A program made the position numbers and the translations under genes. DNA of 64,000 bases from CAWFQB01 sp965277875 (lineage in GTDB: Bacteria; Armatimonadota; Chthonomonadetes; Chthonomonadales; Chthonomonadaceae), in contig CBDIDV010000002.1 of NCBI GenBank assembly GCA_965277875.1, positions 3,348,001 through 3,412,000 on the forward strand, read 5' to 3'. The first letter of the stretch is position 1. Each line of letters starts with the position of its first letter. This document shows, piece after piece, positions 50,645 to 59,243 of the stretch. A model generated the notes under the pieces. It had not been told where the DNA came from. It made no database searches and saw only the letters and a program-made list of their open reading frames with translations.

Positions 50645-51262
50645 TCAGGCGGATTTTCGCATCGGCGTCCCGCGTGTAACGGCAAGTGTTTGCCGCTGGT
50701 CGCGCCGTGCGATCTCGTCTACGATTTTGTGCCGGGTGGTGTAGGTCTCGTCCTGCACGATAACCTGCTTGCCCCGGCGCGTCAGGCCGTTGACGACGAG
50801 GGGCGCGAGCAGATTGGCGGTCATGTCGCGGGGCGTGCGCGGCGGCACGGTCACGATGGTAAACAGCAGGGTCGGCGCATCTGCGGTCAGGCCCAGGGAG
50901 CGGGCGTCGGCGTCGGAAATGGTGGGCGCGTAGTCGTCGCAGAATTCGCGCGGTTCCACGACCGGGAACGCGATGTGCGGCTCATCCAGACATTGCAGCC
51001 AGCGGAACGCGCTCGCCTCATGATGGCGCACCACGATATACGAGCGGCAGTGGGCGAATCCGATCAGCCCCTCCGCGAACGTCAGGACAAGGTCGGGGTC
51101 TACGTCCAGCAGGCCGAAGCGCGTGGTCGCCACCTGCGCCTGGGGCGGGGCGGCGATGTCGGGCGCGGTGTCCCCAGGTGTTCGGGCGCGCGACGGGGGC
51201 GAGTCGCCCCGCCGTACCTCCAGCGAGCGATCCTGCGTTGTCTTTTCCAGTATCATAGCCAT
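50645..51262 (-). CDS. fliW: Flagellar assembly factor FliW
   Basis: FliW binds flagellin and, when free, binds CsrA and lifts its repression. The 205-residue product has the FliW core RFGLLDVDPDLVLTFAEGLIGF, FRWLQCLDEPHIAFPVVEP, the loop VTVPPRTPRDMTANLLAPLV and GKQVIV. It has an N-terminal extension of about 40 residues compared with short FliW proteins. Start is set at the ATG 51262 (MAMILEK); the frame stays open upstream through an 11-bp tandem repeat with no ribosome site. csrA lies downstream. Confidence 0.93.
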   Translation of the reverse strand: MAMILEKTTQDRSLEVRRGDSPPSRARTPGDTAPDIAAPPQAQVATTRFGLLDVDPDLVLTFAEGLIGFAHCRSYIVVRHHEASAFRWLQCLDEPHIAFPVVEPREFCDDYAPTISDADARSLGLTADAPTLLFTIVTVPPRTPRDMTANLLAPLVVNGLTRRGKQVIVQDETYTTRHKIVDEIARRDQRQTLAVTRGTPMRKSA

Positions 51263-51354
51263 GCCGTGTCTCACTTTGGTAGGGGTGTCACTAAAGAACA
51301 GGCTGCATCGGACGTTTCCGCTTGTCTCGGCAGCGCGTGCCACGCAGAAAAGCA

Positions 51355-51408
51355 ACACAAGTCCAGTACAAGTCCGATACAAGTCCGATACAAGTTCTAT
51401 GTAAGTCC
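51355..51408 (-). repeat. 11-bp tandem repeat in the fliW leader
   Basis: About five units of consensus GATACAAGTCC in register (51355-51364, 51365-51375, 51376-51386, 51387-51397, 51398-51408). It lies between the flgL stop and the fliW start. Confidence 0.85.
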
Positions 51409-51458
51409 GTATGATTGTCGGGAATGCCGCCAATCACCTGGTTAAAATTACTTGCTGC

Positions 51459-52358
51459 TTACTTGATAAAGTCGAGCAGACTGTTTTGGAATGTGCGCGA
51501 CGTAGATTGCAGCGCGGCCTGGTAGGCGGTCTGCGCGGTTTGCAGCTCCACGACGCTGCTGGGAATGTCGGCGTTTTCGATGTCGGAGATGAACTTGGTA
51601 TAGTTCTGCTTCACGACATTGTTGCGCAGGCCGGTCAGATCCAGGCGCTGCACCTTGCTGCCCAGGTCGGCGCGCACGGCCAGCACGTTGTTGATCTGCG
51701 TGTCTATCGCGGTCAGGTCGGTATTGGAGATCTGACTGGTCGCGCCCGTACCCGCGTCGTCGCGCAGTTTGCCCAGCGCGGCGAGCAGGGGCGTAAACAC
51801 CTGATCGCCCGCCACATTGACCTTGATGCTTTCGCTGCGCCCGATGTCCAGGGTGACATCAGCGTCGTTCGTGTCCTGCGTGCCGCCCACGTACTTGTAG
51901 CCCGTGGCCGTGGGCTGAATGGGGGCCGTGTCGGTGCGCTGCCCCGCAAAGACGTACTGCGAGCCATACGTCGTGTTGGCAATCGTGGCGATCTGGCTGA
52001 TGATGTTCTGGATCTGGCCCGCAATGGCGGTATGCGCCTCGTTGTCCAGCCCGTCGCTTGCCGCCTGTACGCCCAGCGTGCGCGCCTGCCGGGTCAGGGA
52101 AGAAACGTTGTCCAGGGCGGCTTCGCTCGTGGCGGCGAAGTTCTTGGCGCTGGCGATGGTGCGGGCGAACTGGTCAATCTCGGAAACGCGCTCCCGATAT
52201 TCGAGGGACTGCGCCACGCCGGTCGGGTTGTCGGAGGGTTTTTCCACCTGCTTGCCCGTATTGACCCTGCGCTGCGCCACATCGAAACGCGCATACGATT
52301 CCTGTATGCCGTACAGCGAGTTATCGGTGATCTGCGAGGTGCTTAATCGTGTCGTCAT
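51459..52358 (-). CDS. flgL: Flagellar hook-associated protein 3 (hook-filament junction)
   Basis: FlgL joins hook and filament. The 299-residue product has flagellin-type ends: N-terminal RLSTSQITDNSLYGIQESYA then VNTGKQVEKPSDNPTGVAQS, and C-terminal VELQTAQTAYQAALQSTSRT ending in LLDFIK. The middle (GSQYVFAGQRTDTAPI) is typical. Length is normal. It follows flgK on the minus strand after about 100 bp that contain an AT-rich repeated TATCTAATATCT motif. Confidence 0.94.
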   Translation of the reverse strand: MTTRLSTSQITDNSLYGIQESYARFDVAQRRVNTGKQVEKPSDNPTGVAQSLEYRERVSEIDQFARTIASAKNFAATSEAALDNVSSLTRQARTLGVQAASDGLDNEAHTAIAGQIQNIISQIATIANTTYGSQYVFAGQRTDTAPIQPTATGYKYVGGTQDTNDADVTLDIGRSESIKVNVAGDQVFTPLLAALGKLRDDAGTGATSQISNTDLTAIDTQINNVLAVRADLGSKVQRLDLTGLRNNVVKQNYTKFISDIENADIPSSVVELQTAQTAYQAALQSTSRTFQNSLLDFIK

Positions 52359-52461
52359 TGTAAATCTCCGTGGGGAAGATATTAGGTATCAGATAATAGT
52401 GAATGCCCGGCTCAATGCAGCCTCCTCGATGCCTAACATCTAATATCTATTATCTAATATC

Positions 52462-53904
52462 TTAGCCCGTAGACGCGGCTCCGAGGCCGTTGATGATTTT
52501 GTCCAGGAACGAGTCGGCCATGTTAATGACGCGGGCGGCGGCCTGGTACGCGCGCTGGTATTGCAGCATCTTGGTCAGCTCTTCGTCCAGGTTGACGCCG
52601 GATACGGACGACTGCTGGTTTTTAAGCTGCGCCACGATGGCGTCCTGATTGCCGGACTGCTGCTGAAAGGTCTGCGAGTCGGCCCCCACTGCCGCCACTT
52701 TGGCGTTGTAGTAGCTGTCCAGGCTGAAGCTGCCGATCACCTGCGCGCTGCTCAGGCTCGCCAGCGAGCGGGCGTTGTCGCCATTACCGGGCGCGACGGT
52801 TGCGGGCGGCGTGGGCGGCGTGGCGGCGGCGAGCTTGTCCGTGTTGGCCTCGATGCCCGGATCCACGCTGATGGCCGAGGCCGCGCCGTCCGAAGCCGTG
52901 AGCGCGCCGAAGAACGCGTTGTTGGTGGAGCCGTCCAGGCCGTACCCGTACTGATGCCGCTGATTGGTGGCGTTGACGACATTGTACGCCAGGGTATCCA
53001 GGTCGGCCTGATAGCCCTTGACGAGCGTGGCCGAGTGTATCAGGCCGTACACGACACCGCCGCGCAGGGGCAGCGTGGTTCCATCCAAGGTTTGCAGGCC
53101 GGGCGTGTCGCTGTCGGCTACGGTCTTGGGCAGCGTGTTTGTGCTGTCGCCCTGCACGAGCGAAAAACCGCCGACATTGATGTTAAGCTGACCGTTAGGC
53201 TGATTGGTCTGGGCATTCTTTTGCGCGATCACCTGCACGTCTACGTACTGGCTGAGTTGATCAATCAACTGCCCGCGCTTGTCCTGCAGGTCGTTGGGGT
53301 TGTCCCCGACCGCCGTACTCTGCCCGATCTCCTTGTTGAGCGCAGCGATCTGTCCGGCGATCTGATTGACGCTGTCAATGGTCACGCCGATTTTGGACGT
53401 GATCTGAGGCGTGATGGCGGCGAGGGACGCGCTGACGGTGTGAAACGCGTAAACAAGCGATTCGGCCTTGTTGATGACCGTGGAGCGCACGGCAGCGCTT
53501 TGCGGGTTGGCGGACAGGTCGGAGAAACTGTTGTACAGGTCGGTCAGCCCCTGCCCGATGCCCGAATCGCTGGGTTCGTTGTACGCGCTTTCCACAGTCG
53601 CGAGCGTGTCCTTGAGCGTAGAAATGGCCCCCTGCTGCCCATTCGCGCCCCACACGCGCTGATCAATGAACTGGTCGCGAACGCGGGTCACGCTCGCCAC
53701 GGTAACGCCGGTTCCCAACTGCCCCGGTTTGGTGGGGCTGGAATCCGGCAGGGTATAGGGAGCGGTCTCGTCGAGATTGACGACCTGGCGCGTGTAGCCC
53801 GGCGTGTCAATGTTGGCGGTGTTGTTGCCGACCACGTTGAGCGCGGTCTGGTTCGCCTGCAGGGCGCGCGTACCGATTTCCAATCCGAAAAATGTGGAAG
53901 GCAT
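52462..53904 (-). CDS. flgK: Flagellar hook-associated protein 1
   Basis: FlgK is the first junction protein between hook and filament. The 480-residue product starts STFFGLEIGTRALQANQTAL then NVVGNNTANIDTPGYTRQ, the family signature, and ends LTKMLQYQRAYQAAARVINM, the C-terminal rod/hook helix. The ATG at 53904 has GGAG 6 nt upstream; the start at 53916 adds four residues. A 13-bp tandem repeat precedes it. flgN, its chaperone gene, lies just upstream. Confidence 0.95.
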   Translation of the reverse strand: MPSTFFGLEIGTRALQANQTALNVVGNNTANIDTPGYTRQVVNLDETAPYTLPDSSPTKPGQLGTGVTVASVTRVRDQFIDQRVWGANGQQGAISTLKDTLATVESAYNEPSDSGIGQGLTDLYNSFSDLSANPQSAAVRSTVINKAESLVYAFHTVSASLAAITPQITSKIGVTIDSVNQIAGQIAALNKEIGQSTAVGDNPNDLQDKRGQLIDQLSQYVDVQVIAQKNAQTNQPNGQLNINVGGFSLVQGDSTNTLPKTVADSDTPGLQTLDGTTLPLRGGVVYGLIHSATLVKGYQADLDTLAYNVVNATNQRHQYGYGLDGSTNNAFFGALTASDGAASAISVDPGIEANTDKLAAATPPTPPATVAPGNGDNARSLASLSSAQVIGSFSLDSYYNAKVAAVGADSQTFQQQSGNQDAIVAQLKNQQSSVSGVNLDEELTKMLQYQRAYQAAARVINMADSFLDKIINGLGAASTG

Positions 53905-53920
53905 AGTAAGCTCCAAGAGA

Positions 53921-53955
53921 ATTTAGCTTTATGATTTAGCTTTATGATTTAGCTT
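53921..53955 (-). repeat. 13-bp tandem repeat in the flgK leader
   Basis: ATTTAGCTTTATG occurs at 53921-53933 and 53934-53946, followed by a partial copy to 53955. It fills the gap between the flgN stop and the flgK ribosome site. Confidence 0.9.
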
Positions 53956-53961
53956 GGCTGT

Positions 53962-54462
53962 TTACGCTTTGCTGTCAATGTAAAAGGTGGGCGCGCTCAG
54001 GCGGGCCAGGTTTGCGCCGTAGCGGGCGGGCTGCAGGGCGGCGTCGGTCAGCAGGTCGAGACTGAAGCGCACATATTCGAGCGCGTTGTCTATCAGGCGG
54101 CGGTTGCGGGCCTGCGCGATTTCAAGCTGCTGGTGCAGGGCGAGCAGTTCGGCGCGCAGGGCGCGCAGCTCGGACTGATGCGGTGCGGGCAGAGCGGGCA
54201 GCAGGCCCAGCAGGGTCGGTACGCGCTCCATGCCCAGCGCCCAGGCCAGATCGCGCGTGGCAACGGCGCGAGACTGCTCCAGCGGCTGCAGCTCTTTCAG
54301 GCACTGCTGCTGCTCGGCTTGAAGCGTGGTCAGGCGCGGCACGTTTTCGCTGACGATGACATCGGTTTCCTCCTGCGCTAGGGCCAGCAGGCGCTTGCCC
54401 AGCGTGGCTTCCTGCTGCAGGATGCGCCTCAACGCGGCGGGATTGGTATTGGGACGGGGCAT
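53962..54462 (-). CDS. flgN: FlgN-like export chaperone for FlgK/FlgL
   Basis: The 166-residue product is almost all helix, with leucine-rich heptads (LGKRLLALAQEETDVIV, LRALRAELLALHQQLEIAQ) and the FlgN-type end NRRLIDNALEYVRFSLDLL, followed by a tail ending TFYIDSKA. FlgN proteins diverge strongly, so position supports the call: it lies between flgJ and flgK. It starts 3 bp after the flgJ stop. Confidence 0.85.
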   Translation of the reverse strand: MPRPNTNPAALRRILQQEATLGKRLLALAQEETDVIVSENVPRLTTLQAEQQQCLKELQPLEQSRAVATRDLAWALGMERVPTLLGLLPALPAPHQSELRALRAELLALHQQLEIAQARNRRLIDNALEYVRFSLDLLTDAALQPARYGANLARLSAPTFYIDSKA

Positions 54463-54465
54463 CCG

Positions 54466-54930
54466 TTATCTACTCCTCGTTTCATCCTCATCCGGGTTGG
54501 GCGGCAGGGTGCGCGACATGGATTTGAACATTACGCGGGCCAGGCCGAACGTGCCGACCTTGCTCATCTGCTTGGCCGTGGCGTCGTCGGACATGTCCTG
54601 ATAGGTCTTGGCCTCGGAACTGTTGCCAAAGAGTTCGTTTTTGCCCGCGATGCTTTTACGCATCTGCTTGAGCATCATGCCGATGAACACGGCCTCGAAG
54701 TCCTGCGTGGTCTTTTGCAGCCGGTCGTGCTGTTTGGCGTACTCCATTTTGGCCTCGGCATAGCCCGGTTTCAAGGTCTTGTCGTTCTGCGTTTTGGCGG
54801 CGATGTTCTGCATGGCATCCAGGGAAGCGAACGCCTGTCCGATCTGCACTTTAGCATCATGGGGTAAGGTCGCGGCGACCTCCCGTATAGTGTTCCCTGT
54901 TCCCTGCGGGCTGTTCCCTGCTACTTGCAT
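54466..54930 (-). CDS. flgJ: Flagellar rod-binding protein FlgJ, N-terminal domain only
   Basis: The 154-residue product has the rod-binding domain pattern TQDFEAVFIGMMLKQMRKSI then SSEAKTYQDMSDDATAKQMS and GLARVMFKSM. The muramidase domain of enterobacterial FlgJ is absent, as in many phyla, so another enzyme must open the cell wall for the rod. Its start overlaps the flgI stop by one base (TAATG). Confidence 0.9.
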   Translation of the reverse strand: MQVAGNSPQGTGNTIREVAATLPHDAKVQIGQAFASLDAMQNIAAKTQNDKTLKPGYAEAKMEYAKQHDRLQKTTQDFEAVFIGMMLKQMRKSIAGKNELFGNSSEAKTYQDMSDDATAKQMSKVGTFGLARVMFKSMSRTLPPNPDEDETRSR

Positions 54931-56180
54931 TACTGCACCTCGATTTCTGCGGCGATCATGCCGGCCCCGTGCATGGCCTGCAAAATGGTGATCAGGTCGC
55001 GGGGCGTGACGCCCAGGCTGTTGAGCGCGCTGACAAGCTGCGTGATGGTCGTGGTCGCGCCGATGGGGGCGAACTGGGCGCGGCGCTCGTTTACCTGCAC
55101 CTCCTGCAATGGCACGACGACGGGGGGTGGCGCGTTGATGCTGTTGGGCGGAGCCGGCACGACCACGGGCGTGTTGACGACGCGGATGCTGATAGCTCCA
55201 TGCGCGATGCTGCCGGGGGCCAGCCGGACATTGCCGCCCATCACGACCGTGCCGGTGCGCTCGTTGACCACAATCCTGGCCTGCACGTCGGGCGTGACGC
55301 GGACGGTCTCGACCTGCGAGAGAAAGTTTACGATGTCGCCCGCCCGATTGGCGGGGATGCTGACGCCGATTGTGGCCTGATCCAGGGCGAGGGCGTCCAC
55401 GCCGGGTATCTGCCGGCGGATGGCGGCAGCGGCGCGGCTCGCAGTCGTAAAGTCGGGTTCGCGCAGCGTGATCTGGATGGTATTGCCGTCCGTAATCGTG
55501 ACCGGAGCCTCGCTTTCGATGTTCGCGCCGTGCGGTATCATGCCCACGTTGACATGGTTCTTTTGTACCTTGCTGCCGCCCGACTCGAAGTTGAAGCCGC
55601 CGATGCTGATGGCTCCCTGCGCGACCGCATAGATTTTGCCGTCGGCGGCGAGCATGGGCGTTTGCAGGAGCAGGCCGCCCTGGAGCGATTTGGCGTCGCC
55701 GATGCTGCTCACGGTCACGTCAATGCGGCTGCCCCGCTTGGCCGAGGGCGGCAGGTCGGCGGTAACCATCACAGCCGCCACGTTCTTGACGCGCACCTGA
55801 TCTATGGACACGTTGACGCCAAAGCGACGCAGCATGTTGACGATGCTGGACTGCGTGAACAGCGCGCTCTGCCCGTCGCCCGTGCCTTCCAGCCCGACGA
55901 TCAGACCATATCCGACCAGTTGGTTGCGCCGCACACCCTGCACATCGGCGATGTCTTTAAGGCGGGCCTGCCCGACCTCGAACGCGCCGCCTTCCAGTTG
56001 GGCCGACACGACGCGCCCACCCTCTCCCCCTGCGTTTGCGCTGCGGCGCGAGGTGCGTCCAGGCGAGGTTTGCGCGGTCGGCGGGGCGGGCGCTTCGGCG
56101 ACGGCGATGGGAATGTCAGCGGCCTGACATAATGCGGGCAAAAGGCACAAGACGGCTGTCAGTAGGAATGATTTAGGCAT
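54930..56180 (-). CDS. flgI: Flagellar P-ring protein
   Basis: FlgI forms the ring around the rod in the peptidoglycan layer. The 416-residue product has a signal peptide (SFLLTAVLCLLPALCQAAD), a Thr/Ser/Arg-rich spacer not found in E. coli FlgI, then ARLKDIADVQGVRRNQLVGY, GLEGTGDGQSALFTQSSI, NVAAVMVTADLPPSAKRGSR and the C-terminal LVSALNSLGVTPRDLITILQ. The ATG at 56180 starts the signal peptide; the longer frame runs into copy B of the dispersed repeat. Confidence 0.95.
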   Translation of the reverse strand: MPKSFLLTAVLCLLPALCQAADIPIAVAEAPAPPTAQTSPGRTSRRSANAGGEGGRVVSAQLEGGAFEVGQARLKDIADVQGVRRNQLVGYGLIVGLEGTGDGQSALFTQSSIVNMLRRFGVNVSIDQVRVKNVAAVMVTADLPPSAKRGSRIDVTVSSIGDAKSLQGGLLLQTPMLAADGKIYAVAQGAISIGGFNFESGGSKVQKNHVNVGMIPHGANIESEAPVTITDGNTIQITLREPDFTTASRAAAAIRRQIPGVDALALDQATIGVSIPANRAGDIVNFLSQVETVRVTPDVQARIVVNERTGTVVMGGNVRLAPGSIAHGAISIRVVNTPVVVPAPPNSINAPPPVVVPLQEVQVNERRAQFAPIGATTTITQLVSALNSLGVTPRDLITILQAMHGAGMIAAEIEVQ

Positions 56181-56215
56181 GATGTATTTTCTGCATCGGG
56201 CTAGGTTTAAGATGA

Positions 56216-56244
56216 ACGTTTGAGCTGGACGTTTGAGCTGGACG
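56216..56244 (-). repeat. 13-bp tandem repeat in the flgI leader
   Basis: ACGTTTGAGCTGG occurs at 56216-56228 and 56229-56241 and a third copy begins. It lies between dispersed repeat copy B and flgI. Confidence 0.85.
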
Positions 56245-56266
56245 TAAATGCAATCGTGATACCAGC

Positions 56267-56338
56267 GCATCGCGTCCGCGAGGACGCTTGGCAACGCAGT
56301 TGCCTCCCAGACGGGTACGTTCTCTGTACCCGGCTTTT
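56267..56338 (+). repeat. Dispersed palindromic repeat, copy B
   Basis: Three hairpins in 72 bp: GCGTCC-GCGA-GGACGC, GGCAAC-GCA-GTTGCC and GGGTAC-N7-GTACCC, followed on the plus strand by GGCTTTTTT. It lies between flgH and flgI, right after the flgH stop. Compare copy C. Confidence 0.85.
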
Positions 56339-57013
56339 TTAGAATAGGAAGCGGAAGATGCGGGCCAGAACGCCCTGCTTCTGCTGGTCGCCCACGATGC
56401 CCTTGCCATCGTAATGCACCTCGACAGCCGCGATGAGGTTGGACGGAACCGTGTTTTCGGGGCTGATGTCTTCGGGGCGCACGATGCCCGTGAACGTGAC
56501 GCGCTGCGTTTCGCGGTTGATGCCCACAAGCCGCGTGCCGTCTATTTTCAGGGTGTTGTTGGGCAGCACTTCCTTGACCGTGACGCTCAGGGTCGTGACA
56601 AGCGAACCGCTGCGGCTCGTCGCGCCCGCGCCGTTGCCGCTGCGCGTGTTTACCGCTGTCAGGCTCAGGTCGCGGAAAAAGCGCTGCACAAGTCCCGTGC
56701 CGCCGAACGTGCTGACGTTGTCGTCCTGCGAGGTCTTGGTGGTGGCGGACGACTGCGCGCTTGTGCTTTCCGCAATCGTGATGGTCAGAATGTCGCCGAC
56801 GCGATGGGCGCGTGTGTCGCTGAACAGCGAGGCCACGCTCGCGCTTGTGCTGCCCCTGAGCGCCTGCTCGGCCTCCTTGACGGGGAACAGCGACTGACCC
56901 TGCGCCCCGCCCGCCGTCGCCGTGATGGCAAACAAGACAAGGGCGATGCGCGCCGCCTTGAACGTGGGCGCGTCGTTAGCGGCGTGATGAAACCGGCTGT
57001 AATGTGTAATCAT
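56339..57013 (-). CDS. flgH: Flagellar L-ring protein
   Basis: FlgH forms the outer-membrane ring and shows that the cell has an outer membrane. The 224-residue product has a signal peptide (RIALVLFAITATAGGAQGQ), then SLFSDTRAHRVGDILTITIA, ESTSAQSSATTKTSQ, LPNNTLKIDGTRLVGINRET and VRPEDISPENTVPSNLIAA, the family core. No lipidation Cys is seen, unlike E. coli FlgH. AAGGA precedes the ATG at 57013. Confidence 0.95.
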   Translation of the reverse strand: MITHYSRFHHAANDAPTFKAARIALVLFAITATAGGAQGQSLFPVKEAEQALRGSTSASVASLFSDTRAHRVGDILTITIAESTSAQSSATTKTSQDDNVSTFGGTGLVQRFFRDLSLTAVNTRSGNGAGATSRSGSLVTTLSVTVKEVLPNNTLKIDGTRLVGINRETQRVTFTGIVRPEDISPENTVPSNLIAAVEVHYDGKGIVGDQQKQGVLARIFRFLF

Positions 57014-57100
57014 GGCAAATCCTTTTGCGAGCGGTGACGGACGGCTACGAACAGTCACGAGTGGGAGCGACTAATAAAGCACAGCGCAAATACATCGCCG

Positions 57101-57172
57101 GCATCGCGTCCGCGAGGACGCTTGGCGACCGCGTCGCCTCCGAGACGGGTACGTTCTCTGTACCCGGCTTTG
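57101..57172 (+). repeat. Dispersed palindromic repeat, copy C
   Basis: Same three hairpins as copy B, but the second is GGCGAC-CGC-GTCGCC. The A-U pair of copy B is a G-C pair here, a compensatory change. It lies between flgA and flgH. Confidence 0.85.
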
Positions 57173-57179
57173 GCAGTGG

Positions 57180-58373
57180 CTACTCGGCCTCGATGAGCTG
57201 AACGGTATGGTCGTCCACGATCAGGGCGCTGAGTTCCTTGTGCGTATCCTGGGCGTATACGCGGATGGTCTCGCCGATCATGCCCGCCTGCTGCGTCAGG
57301 CCGGGGGCCGTGATGTGGACGCTGCCGAATACAAATTCGATGGTAACGCGCGTATTGGCCTTGATGTCGGGCGGCGTTTCCAGCCAGTCGGCGGAAACAG
57401 GCGCGTCCTGCACGATGCGGCGCGTGGTGCGCTTGCCAATCGCCGCGCTCGCGTTCCCCAGGGGATGCGCGAGGCCGGCGGGCAGGTCTACCAGGGCCAG
57501 CGTGACATCGTCTGCGCCCACTATGTCATGCGGTTCCAGGGTGCGGCGCAGTATGACTGTTCGCATTTTGCGCCGGATGTGCAGAGCGACATTGGCAGTC
57601 TGGGTCACATTGCCATCCACAAGGATGCTGACCGGAACCGTGATCGTGCCGCTTTCGGGCAGGCCGCGATAGGCCCCCGCAACCACGCGCACATTGCCGA
57701 CCGGAACCGTAATGTTATCCCCCCCGCTCGCCGCTTCCAGCGTGGCGTTGGGGATGTCGGCGATGAGACGCTGCACGGAAGCGATGGCCGTCCGGGTGAT
57801 CTCGTCGGACGGTACGGCATGGGCGGCCCGCGTGACGCGGGCTTCGGGCGGCGCGATCAGTTCCAACTGTTTGTGGTCGAGCAAGTCGCTCAGTCCCGCC
57901 GCTCTTAAATGAACTGTAATGTCGCCCGGCCCGAACATGCGCGCCAGACCGGGCAGGCTGATGGTTCCGATTTCCACGGACATGAGCCGGGCCGCGAGCG
58001 TCTTGTCTTTGCACTGAATATCGGCGATCTTGCCCAGCGTGAAATGGCTGCCGTTCACGTTGGAATCGGCGCGGACAAGGATGCTTGCGAGAAACGCGGG
58101 CGCGGCAGGTTTTGTCACAACACCTTTCAAGGCCGCGCTTTCCGGTACAGCGTTCACGCCCTTAGTAACAGGGTGTACCGCGTTTGTCAGGCGGTGAGTG
58201 GGAGCGGCGGGCTTGCTGACCAGGGGCGCGTTCCTGCCTGCCGTCATTTTCACCGTCGTTTTGTCCCCGCCGGGTGTGGGCGCGGTCTGCGCGTGACCGC
58301 TCAAAGGCAGAAGCAGCAGGGCGCACCCTGCGACGGTGTGAAATTGGGGTTTGTGGTTGTGGTTAGCAGGCAT
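57180..58373 (-). CDS. flgA: Flagellar P-ring assembly chaperone FlgA
   Basis: FlgA helps FlgI assemble in the periplasm. The 397-residue product has a signal peptide (TVAGCALLLLPLSGHAQ) and a SAF/FlgA domain at the C-terminus: RRTLEPHDIVGADDVTLALV, GKRTTRRIVQDAPVSADWLE, ITAPGLTQQAGMIGETIRVY. It is much longer than E. coli FlgA (219 residues); the extra part is an N-terminal region of about 150 residues with a linker. Start ATG at 58373 opens the signal region. Confidence 0.9.
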   Translation of the reverse strand: MPANHNHKPQFHTVAGCALLLLPLSGHAQTAPTPGGDKTTVKMTAGRNAPLVSKPAAPTHRLTNAVHPVTKGVNAVPESAALKGVVTKPAAPAFLASILVRADSNVNGSHFTLGKIADIQCKDKTLAARLMSVEIGTISLPGLARMFGPGDITVHLRAAGLSDLLDHKQLELIAPPEARVTRAAHAVPSDEITRTAIASVQRLIADIPNATLEAASGGDNITVPVGNVRVVAGAYRGLPESGTITVPVSILVDGNVTQTANVALHIRRKMRTVILRRTLEPHDIVGADDVTLALVDLPAGLAHPLGNASAAIGKRTTRRIVQDAPVSADWLETPPDIKANTRVTIEFVFGSVHITAPGLTQQAGMIGETIRVYAQDTHKELSALIVDDHTVQLIEAE

Positions 58374-58454
58374 GTCCGTACCCTGTGGCAAAGCGCTGCC
58401 GCCGCCACGACGATCAAATCAATTTGAAATTCACGTTTGGAAATCAACTATGAA

Positions 58455-59243
58455 TTAACGCTTGAGGTTGTTGGCCGTACTGAGCATTTCGTCTGCGGCC
58501 TGCACCACTTTGGAGTTGGTGTCATACGTGCGCTGGAGGATGATCATGCGCACCATCTCATCTACGATGTCCACGTTTGAGGCTTCCGTAGACTTGTGCA
58601 GCAAGGCTCCCGCGCCCGCCGTGCCGGGATTGCCGTCCGTGGCCTGGCCCGACGCGTCCGTGGCCTGAAACAGGTTGCCGCCGAGGTTTTTGAGGCCGGC
58701 GGGGTTTATGAAGGTGGTCACCTGAATCTGTCCCGCCGACGTGGCCTTCGACTGCCCCGGCGCGATCACGTTGACCTTGCCATCCGAACTGATGCTGGTG
58801 ACTTTGCTGTTGGGGGGGATGGTGACTTCGGGCTGCACGGCATAGCCTTCGGTCGTGACGAGCTTGCCCTGGGCGTCAATGGCGAAGTTGCCGGCCCGCG
58901 TGTAGCCGGTCGAGCCATCGGGCAGCAGTATCTTGAAGAAGCCGTCGCCCTTGATGGCGATGTCGTAATCGCCGCCGGTGTTCTGGAGCGTACCCTGCTG
59001 GAAGGAAGCGACCGTGGTTCCCGCGCTGACGCCGAGGCCGATCTGCATTCCCGTCGGCAGGCTGGAGTTGGGGCCGGTGGACGCGCCGGGTTCGCGCTGC
59101 TGCTGATACACGAGGTCCTGAAAATCGGCGCGGCTCTTTTTGAAACCGACCGTATTGGCGTTGGCGAGGTTGTTGGCGATCACATCGAGGCTGAGCTGCT
59201 GCGCGGAAAGGCCCGTGGCAGCCGTAAAAAGAGCGCGATTCAT
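58455..59243 (-). CDS. flgG: Flagellar distal rod protein
   Basis: FlgG forms the distal rod. The 262-residue product (the usual length) starts MNRALFTAATGLSAQQLSLD then VIANNLANANTVGFKKSRAD, has GDYDIAIKGDGFFKILLPDG and GYTRAGNFAIDAQGKLVTTE, and ends EASNVDIVDEMVRMIILQRT, the C-terminal signature of rod/hook proteins. Its start overlaps the stop of a possible small upstream frame by 4 bp. Confidence 0.96.
   Translation of the reverse strand: MNRALFTAATGLSAQQLSLDVIANNLANANTVGFKKSRADFQDLVYQQQREPGASTGPNSSLPTGMQIGLGVSAGTTVASFQQGTLQNTGGDYDIAIKGDGFFKILLPDGSTGYTRAGNFAIDAQGKLVTTEGYAVQPEVTIPPNSKVTSISSDGKVNVIAPGQSKATSAGQIQVTTFINPAGLKNLGGNLFQATDASGQATDGNPGTAGAGALLHKSTEASNVDIVDEMVRMIILQRTYDTNSKVVQAADEMLSTANNLKR

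Noticed and set aside
56181..56529. Minus-strand frame reading through copy B as a protein with an Arg/Gly-rich motif
   Set aside because: The similar peptide in copy C is explained by the shared palindromic DNA, and the stems show compensatory rather than codon-type changes.
56267..57172. Dispersed hairpins as a c-di-GMP (GEMM) riboswitch for flagellar genes
   Set aside because: The conserved GEMM core words were not found, and the hairpins lie on the strand opposite to the flagellar genes if the GNRA loop orientation is right.
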